Source of the DNA: Edaphobacter aggregans
GTDB taxonomy: Bacteria > Acidobacteriota > Terriglobia > Terriglobales > Acidobacteriaceae
Direction of reading: 5' to 3'
DNA length: 55,115 nt
Assembly: GCA_022736715.1 (NCBI GenBank)
Contig: DZDJ01000003.1
Coordinates: 44,494-99,608 of the forward strand
The stretch's first letter is position 1, and every line of letters starts with the position of its first letter. Positions 51,228-55,115 of the stretch are shown in pieces. The notes under the pieces are model-generated. The model had not been told where the DNA came from and made no database searches. It saw only the letters and a list, made by a program, of their open reading frames with translations. Both the position numbers and the translations under genes were made by a program.

Positions 51228-52112
51228 CTATTGCAGTTTCTGCACCTTCGTCCCATCCGGAATCTTCAGCGCAAACTGGTCATCGCCCAGCGACTGATTC
51301 ACCACCAACTTCAGCACCGTCAGCGTCAGCGTATATTCATCCTGCGGCCGGATGATGGTAATGGTCGAGGGAAACTGGATGTCGCCGTAGCTGGTATACG
51401 TCCCATAAACGGCCCGCGTTACCACCTTCCCCGCGTTGTCATAAATATCCTGTTCGTATGGCATCAGGTTCACGCGGCTGATGTGGATCAGCCGCACTGG
51501 AACCAGTTCCTGGCTGTTCTCTCTGCGCCGGAACACGCTCAGGGTGTAGTCCGGCTCCTGGATCTCTTCCTGCTTTTTCTCGTCCTTCTTCACCGTGCGC
51601 ATGTCCGAGGTCAGCGCAACCAGCTCACCCGGTTGCACGCTCTTAATCAGCAGCGAATCCAGAAAAACATCCGGCCGCAGGTTTTCCAGCGCATTTTTGG
51701 ACGGCTTGTTGATCGTGTTGTTGCCTTCAATCGCCTTGTTCTTTGGTGGAACCAGCAGTTTAAAGGTGCTCCCGTCGCTCACCATGTCAAAGGCCGTTGT
51801 CCGCACCACTGGCAGCAGCCCGATCACATGCAGCATCTCCGGCTTGCGCGTCAGAATGTATCCGCGCACCGACGTATATTCTGTCACCTTGCCCTTGTTC
51901 GCTCCACCTACCGACACAGCAATATCCACCGTCGCCGTCAGCGAGTGTACCGCGTCATAGCGCGCATTCATCTGCTGGATCAGCTGGTCTGCCGTCGCAT
52001 TCAGCACCACATCCGGTTGCCTTGCCTTCAATACGCTTCTGGTATGGCTCAGGCATCCGGTCAGTCCCGGCAATAACCCCAGCAACAGCAGCAGCTTGCA
52101 TCCTTTTTGCAT
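51228..52112 (-). CDS. LolA-like (DUF4292-type) outer-membrane lipoprotein
   Basis: A 294-residue lipoprotein from ATG 52112: signal peptide with lipobox LTGC, Cys at residue 20, so it is lipidated. The mature part (DQLIQQMNARYDAVHSLTATVDIAVS, then FKLLVPPKNKAIEGNN, then FPSTITIIRP) has the LolA/LolB-like half-barrel pattern, which resembles DUF4292 proteins. It probably binds lipid or lipoprotein cargo in the periplasm. It is 63 bp downstream of mltG, same direction. Confidence 0.78.
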   Translation of the reverse strand: MQKGCKLLLLLGLLPGLTGCLSHTRSVLKARQPDVVLNATADQLIQQMNARYDAVHSLTATVDIAVSVGGANKGKVTEYTSVRGYILTRKPEMLHVIGLLPVVRTTAFDMVSDGSTFKLLVPPKNKAIEGNNTINKPSKNALENLRPDVFLDSLLIKSVQPGELVALTSDMRTVKKDEKKQEEIQEPDYTLSVFRRRENSQELVPVRLIHISRVNLMPYEQDIYDNAGKVVTRAVYGTYTSYGDIQFPSTITIIRPQDEYTLTLTVLKLVVNQSLGDDQFALKIPDGTKVQKLQ

Positions 52113-52175
52113 TCTCTCCCGGCCCAATCCGCAGAACTTGCTCGGTTCCTGTTTCAATTGCTTTTTCTCAACTTG

Positions 52176-53165
52176 TTATTTCTGGTCCCGCGAGCGCACT
52201 GTTTCCCGATACGCCTGCACATGCTCTGTATGTTCCGCCAGCGTCTTCGCAAACACACTGTGCCCGTTGTCGTCGCTCACAAAATACTGATACTCCGTCT
52301 GCGCCGGGTGTATCGCTGCCTGCAACGATGCAATGCCCGGGTTGCAGATGGGTCCCGGCGGCAGCCCCGTATGTTTATACGTGTTGTATGCGGAATTCGA
52401 CTGCAGGTCTGACGCATAAATTGTGCCCCGGTAACGCCCTTCCAGCAGCGCCGCATAAATCACAGAAGGATCCGTCGCCAAAGGCATATTTTTTGCCAGC
52501 CGGTTCTCAAACACACTTGCTACCAGCGGACGCTCCTCAGCTACACCAGTTTCTTTCTCTATAAGGGATGCAAGAGTCACCGTCTGCGATACATTCTCTG
52601 TCAGTCCAATCCGGGCCGCCTCCTGCCGAAACCGTTTCACCATCGCCGTCAGCATCGTCAACGGCGTGGCACTCTTCGGAAAATGGTATGTATCTGGAAA
52701 CAAATACCCTTCCAGGCTCTGCGCCGTCGGATCCAGATCGCGGATCAGCTTCACATTCTCGATTTCCGCCCGCAGAAACGTCCCCGTATTGCCCAGCCCC
52801 GCCACCTGCACCGCCCGCGCAACGTCGAACAGGTTATAGCCCTCCGGAATCACCAGCAGCCGGGTATAAACCTCGCCACGCGCCAGCCGTTCATACACCT
52901 CCAGCATCGTCACTGGCTGCTCAAAGCGATACTCCCCCGCCTTCAGCGTTCCGTGCTTCACCAGCTTCAGCAGGTCAAAGGCATATTTATTGCGGATCAC
53001 CCGCTGCGCCTGCAACTGCGCGCTGATCGCCGACGTGGAGGTTCCTGGCGCAATTTCTACAAAAGTTTCCTTCCCTGGCCCAAAGGGCGTGTAAACCAGA
53101 TACGCTGCTGTTCCCAGCACCGCCAGCAGCACCACCAGCACAAACAGCAGAAAACCGCGCACCAT
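52176..53165 (-). CDS. mltG: Endolytic transglycosylase MltG
   Basis: Inner-membrane murein lytic transglycosylase that ends glycan strands during growth. From ATG 53165 (GGAGGAAA upstream) it is 329 residues: one N-terminal membrane helix (GFLLFVLVVLLAVLGTAAYLVY), a LysM-like segment (FVEIAPGTSTSAISAQLQ), then the YceG catalytic domain with the active-site Glu in SLIEKETGVAEERPLVASVFENRL and PLATDPSVIYA. The open frame extends to 53447 without support. It is divergent from ruvX. Confidence 0.95.
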   Translation of the reverse strand: MVRGFLLFVLVVLLAVLGTAAYLVYTPFGPGKETFVEIAPGTSTSAISAQLQAQRVIRNKYAFDLLKLVKHGTLKAGEYRFEQPVTMLEVYERLARGEVYTRLLVIPEGYNLFDVARAVQVAGLGNTGTFLRAEIENVKLIRDLDPTAQSLEGYLFPDTYHFPKSATPLTMLTAMVKRFRQEAARIGLTENVSQTVTLASLIEKETGVAEERPLVASVFENRLAKNMPLATDPSVIYAALLEGRYRGTIYASDLQSNSAYNTYKHTGLPPGPICNPGIASLQAAIHPAQTEYQYFVSDDNGHSVFAKTLAEHTEHVQAYRETVRSRDQK

Positions 53166-53279
53166 TTTCCTCCAAAGAACAATTCTATCGGCAGCGCCGT
53201 ATCCATTCCCGCCTATCGCCGCAGAAAGCTCGCTACCGTAAAAAATCTGCTCTCTGGCAACCACGTACACTGGAGTCAA

Positions 53280-53714
53280 GTGTCTACCGCAGAACAACCG
53301 CGCATCCTTGGCCTCGACGTCGGTGACCGCCGCATCGGCGTTGCTATTTCTGACCCCCTCGGCTACACCGCACAACCGCTGCTCACCCTCAGCCGCACCA
53401 ATCGCCGCAACGACCTTCGTTCGCTTGCCCGTCTGCTGCGCAAACACGCCGTCACGCAGATCGTCGTCGGCAACCCGTTATATATGTCCGGCGACCTCAG
53501 CCCGCAGGCCGTCAAGGCCCAGGCCTTTGCCGAACTGCTCCGCACCGAGTTCCAGCTCCCCGTCCACCTCTGGGACGAACGCCTTTCCACCACCGAGGCC
53601 CATCGCCACCTCGATGCCTCCGGGCACGCCGTCCTGGGGCGCAAAGCCATCATCGATCAGGTCGCGGCCGTTCTCATCCTGCAGTCCTACCTCGATGCCC
53701 AAAGCAATCGATAG
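53280..53714 (+). CDS. ruvX: Holliday junction resolvase-like RuvX (YqgF)
   Basis: A 144-residue RNase H-fold nuclease; the family has been linked to pre-16S rRNA processing. Catalytic acids are visible in LGLDVGDRRIGVA, DERLST and DQVAAVLIL. The start is GTG 53280 with GGAGT upstream. It starts 114 bp from the divergent mltG. Confidence 0.93.
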   Translation: MSTAEQPRILGLDVGDRRIGVAISDPLGYTAQPLLTLSRTNRRNDLRSLARLLRKHAVTQIVVGNPLYMSGDLSPQAVKAQAFAELLRTEFQLPVHLWDERLSTTEAHRHLDASGHAVLGRKAIIDQVAAVLILQSYLDAQSNR

Positions 53715-53810
53715 AGTTGTTTGACCGGCTCGTCCCCCCGGCAAAGCTCTTTTTCTGCCGCAGGACAGGCGTAAAGGTGCAATATCCCTGCCTCAAACGA
53801 CCTCGCATCG

Positions 53811-53816
53811 TATAAT
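53811..53816 (+). promoter_or_regulatory. -10 box of the greA promoter
   Basis: A perfect TATAAT at 53811-53816, 81 bp before greA. No good -35 hexamer is seen at 16-18 bp spacing, so this is a partial promoter call. Confidence 0.45.
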
Positions 53817-53896
53817 CGTATTTTCGGCGGAGATCCGGCCGCAGCCTTGTCTATTTAACGGATTGCGCCGCCACTAACGCCATCACGGAAAGCCGT

Positions 53897-54370
53897 ATGC
53901 CTGAACACATCAAGAAAAAACTTGCGGAAGAGATCAAGCAGTTGGAGCACGAGCTCACCACCGAGCTTCCCGCGGAAATCAAAAAAGCGGTGGCCCTGGG
54001 CGACCTCAGCGAAAACGCCGAGTACCACATGGCCAAGCAGCGGCAGGAGTTTGTCAACGCACGCCTCGGCCAGCTCAAGAAGCGCATGGCGGAACTGGCT
54101 CTCGTTAACCTCTCCAATATCCCGCGCGACCGCGTCGCCTTCGGTGCCACAGTGCTCGTCTACGATTCCACCAAAGAAGAAAAGATTGAGTACAAGCTCG
54201 TTACCAGTGAAGAGTCCGACGTTGCCCACGGTCTCATCTCCACCACTTCGCCCATCGGCCGCGCACTGGTCGGCAAGCAGGTGGGCGATGTCGCCACTGT
54301 GGTTACTCCCAACGGCAAGCGCGAGCTGGAAGTGCTCAAGCTCTCCACCATTCACGACACAGCGGAGTAA
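53897..54370 (+). CDS. greA: Transcription elongation factor GreA
   Basis: Stimulates RNA cleavage by backtracked RNA polymerase. The 157 residues comprise the N-terminal coiled coil with the acidic tip LGDLSENAEYHMAKQRQ and a C-terminal FKBP-like domain (GATVLVYDSTKEEKIEYKLVTSEESD, then SPIGRALVGKQVGDVATV). Length and motifs are normal. Confidence 0.95.
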   Translation: MPEHIKKKLAEEIKQLEHELTTELPAEIKKAVALGDLSENAEYHMAKQRQEFVNARLGQLKKRMAELALVNLSNIPRDRVAFGATVLVYDSTKEEKIEYKLVTSEESDVAHGLISTTSPIGRALVGKQVGDVATVVTPNGKRELEVLKLSTIHDTAE

Positions 54371-54400
54371 TTCGGTAAGGTATGATCGCGGGGTTTTTCA

Positions 54401-55033
54401 ATGACATGGACTAGCGCTTTCGGACGGGCCTGTGGCTGGCTGCTGCAAAAGATCGTGGACGGCCTTGCACTCACGCGCATCTCGCCCAACGTGCTCACCT
54501 TCATTGGCCTCATCATTAACACGGTTGCGGCCCTCTTTTTCGGCTTTGCCAACGCACACAACGGCGTCCGCATGTTCCTCTACGCCGGACTGGTCATCAT
54601 CGGTGCCGGCATCTTTGATATGGTCGACGGCCGCGTCGCCCGCCAGACCGACCAGGTCACCGTCTTCGGCGCATTCTTTGATTCCGTCATTGACCGCTAC
54701 TCCGACGTGGTCCTCTTTTTTGGCCTGCTTGTCTACTACGCCCGCGGCAACCGGTTCTTCTACGTCTGGCTGGTGGCTTTCGTCATGGTCACCTCGCTCA
54801 TGGTCAGCTACACCCGCGCCCGTGCCGAGGCCCTCATCGGCGCATGCAAGGTCGGCTTCATGGAGCGGCCAGAGCGCATCGTGCTCGTCATTCTCGGTGC
54901 TCTTTGCAACAAATGGGGGGTCATGGCCCCGGTGCTCTGGGTGCTGGCCGTGCTCTCAACCATTACCGTCATTCACCGCATCCGCTACACCTACGAGCAG
55001 ACCCGCAACCTCACCCCCGTCCGCTCCAATTAG
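54401..55033 (+). CDS. CDP-alcohol phosphatidyltransferase family protein
   Basis: A 210-residue multi-spanning membrane enzyme with the family signature in DMVDGRVARQTDQVTVFGAFFDSVID (D-x-x-D-G-x-x-A-R...G-x-x-x-D-x-x-x-D). About six membrane helices are visible. The family makes phosphatidylglycerophosphate, phosphatidylinositol or similar; the acceptor cannot be told from sequence. It starts 31 bp after greA. Confidence 0.88.
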   Translation: MTWTSAFGRACGWLLQKIVDGLALTRISPNVLTFIGLIINTVAALFFGFANAHNGVRMFLYAGLVIIGAGIFDMVDGRVARQTDQVTVFGAFFDSVIDRYSDVVLFFGLLVYYARGNRFFYVWLVAFVMVTSLMVSYTRARAEALIGACKVGFMERPERIVLVILGALCNKWGVMAPVLWVLAVLSTITVIHRIRYTYEQTRNLTPVRSN

Positions 55034-55115
55034 GCTGTATCGCGGGTAAGTAGCGGGTGCAGATACAAATGCGGCTATATGTGAAGTTTCAATAGGTTGT
55101 CCATTCGATCAGAAT

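Overview
The window looks like the replication-origin region of an Acidobacteriota chromosome, most likely class Terriglobia / family Acidobacteriaceae. This assignment is an inference from overall protein resemblance, high GC and gene order; no rRNA is present to confirm it. The canonical bacterial origin neighbourhood is nearly intact: parS, rsmG, mnmE, jag/khpB, yidC, yidD, rnpA and rpmH run leftward, and dnaA and dnaN run rightward. Housekeeping genes for lipids and folate (plsC-like, folC, accD) are interleaved.

Layout. 1-12.3 kb is a mostly leftward block: a 32-bp palindrome holding a perfect parS-type core, rsmG, a class I glutamine amidotransferase, an acyltransferase, folC, a small membrane peptide, an RNase T2 (+), accD, mnmE, a Panacea-type toxin-antitoxin pair wedged between mnmE and jag, then jag-yidC-yidD-rnpA-rpmH. 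12.3-16.2 kb holds two long non-coding stretches flanking dnaA (candidate oriC) and dnaN. 16.3-21.7 kb holds a cytidylate-kinase-like protein, mutS2, a zinc-ribbon membrane protein, hemB and a broken AMP-ligase fragment. 21.9-29.3 kb is a rightward 2-oxoacid dehydrogenase/lipoate group (lpdA, vapBC, lipB, E1 alpha, E1 beta, E2). In it a VapBC toxin-antitoxin pair is translationally linked to lipB, and E2 carries two lipoyl domains that are almost identical at the DNA level. 29.3-31.0 kb is purEK.

31.1-48.3 kb is a leftward phage-derived cluster: zinc ribbon, sigma-region-4-like regulator, small basic protein, a secreted tail-fibre-like protein with a Sec signal peptide, large terminase, a HipA-like kinase plus DUF3037 protein, portal, protease, scaffold, capsid, connector, head-tail joining proteins, tail tube, hub-like protein and two tiny membrane-associated proteins. 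No integrase, replication gene, tape measure, sheath or endolysin is visible. A 600-bp control region with a good leftward promoter overlapping a palindrome separates it from a divergent XRE/S24-like repressor that appears to have lost the self-cleavage dyad. 49.8-55.0 kb returns to chromosomal genes: a Gfo/Idh oxidoreductase, a LolA-like lipoprotein, mltG, ruvX, greA and a CDP-alcohol phosphatidyltransferase.

The most interesting part is the phage-like cluster. It is a compact head and tail-tube module with a kinase/DUF3037 cassette inserted between terminase and portal, a secreted fibre, and its own control region. It may be a degraded prophage or a domesticated particle. The window also holds three separate toxin-antitoxin-like modules (Panacea, VapBC, HipA-like/DUF3037).
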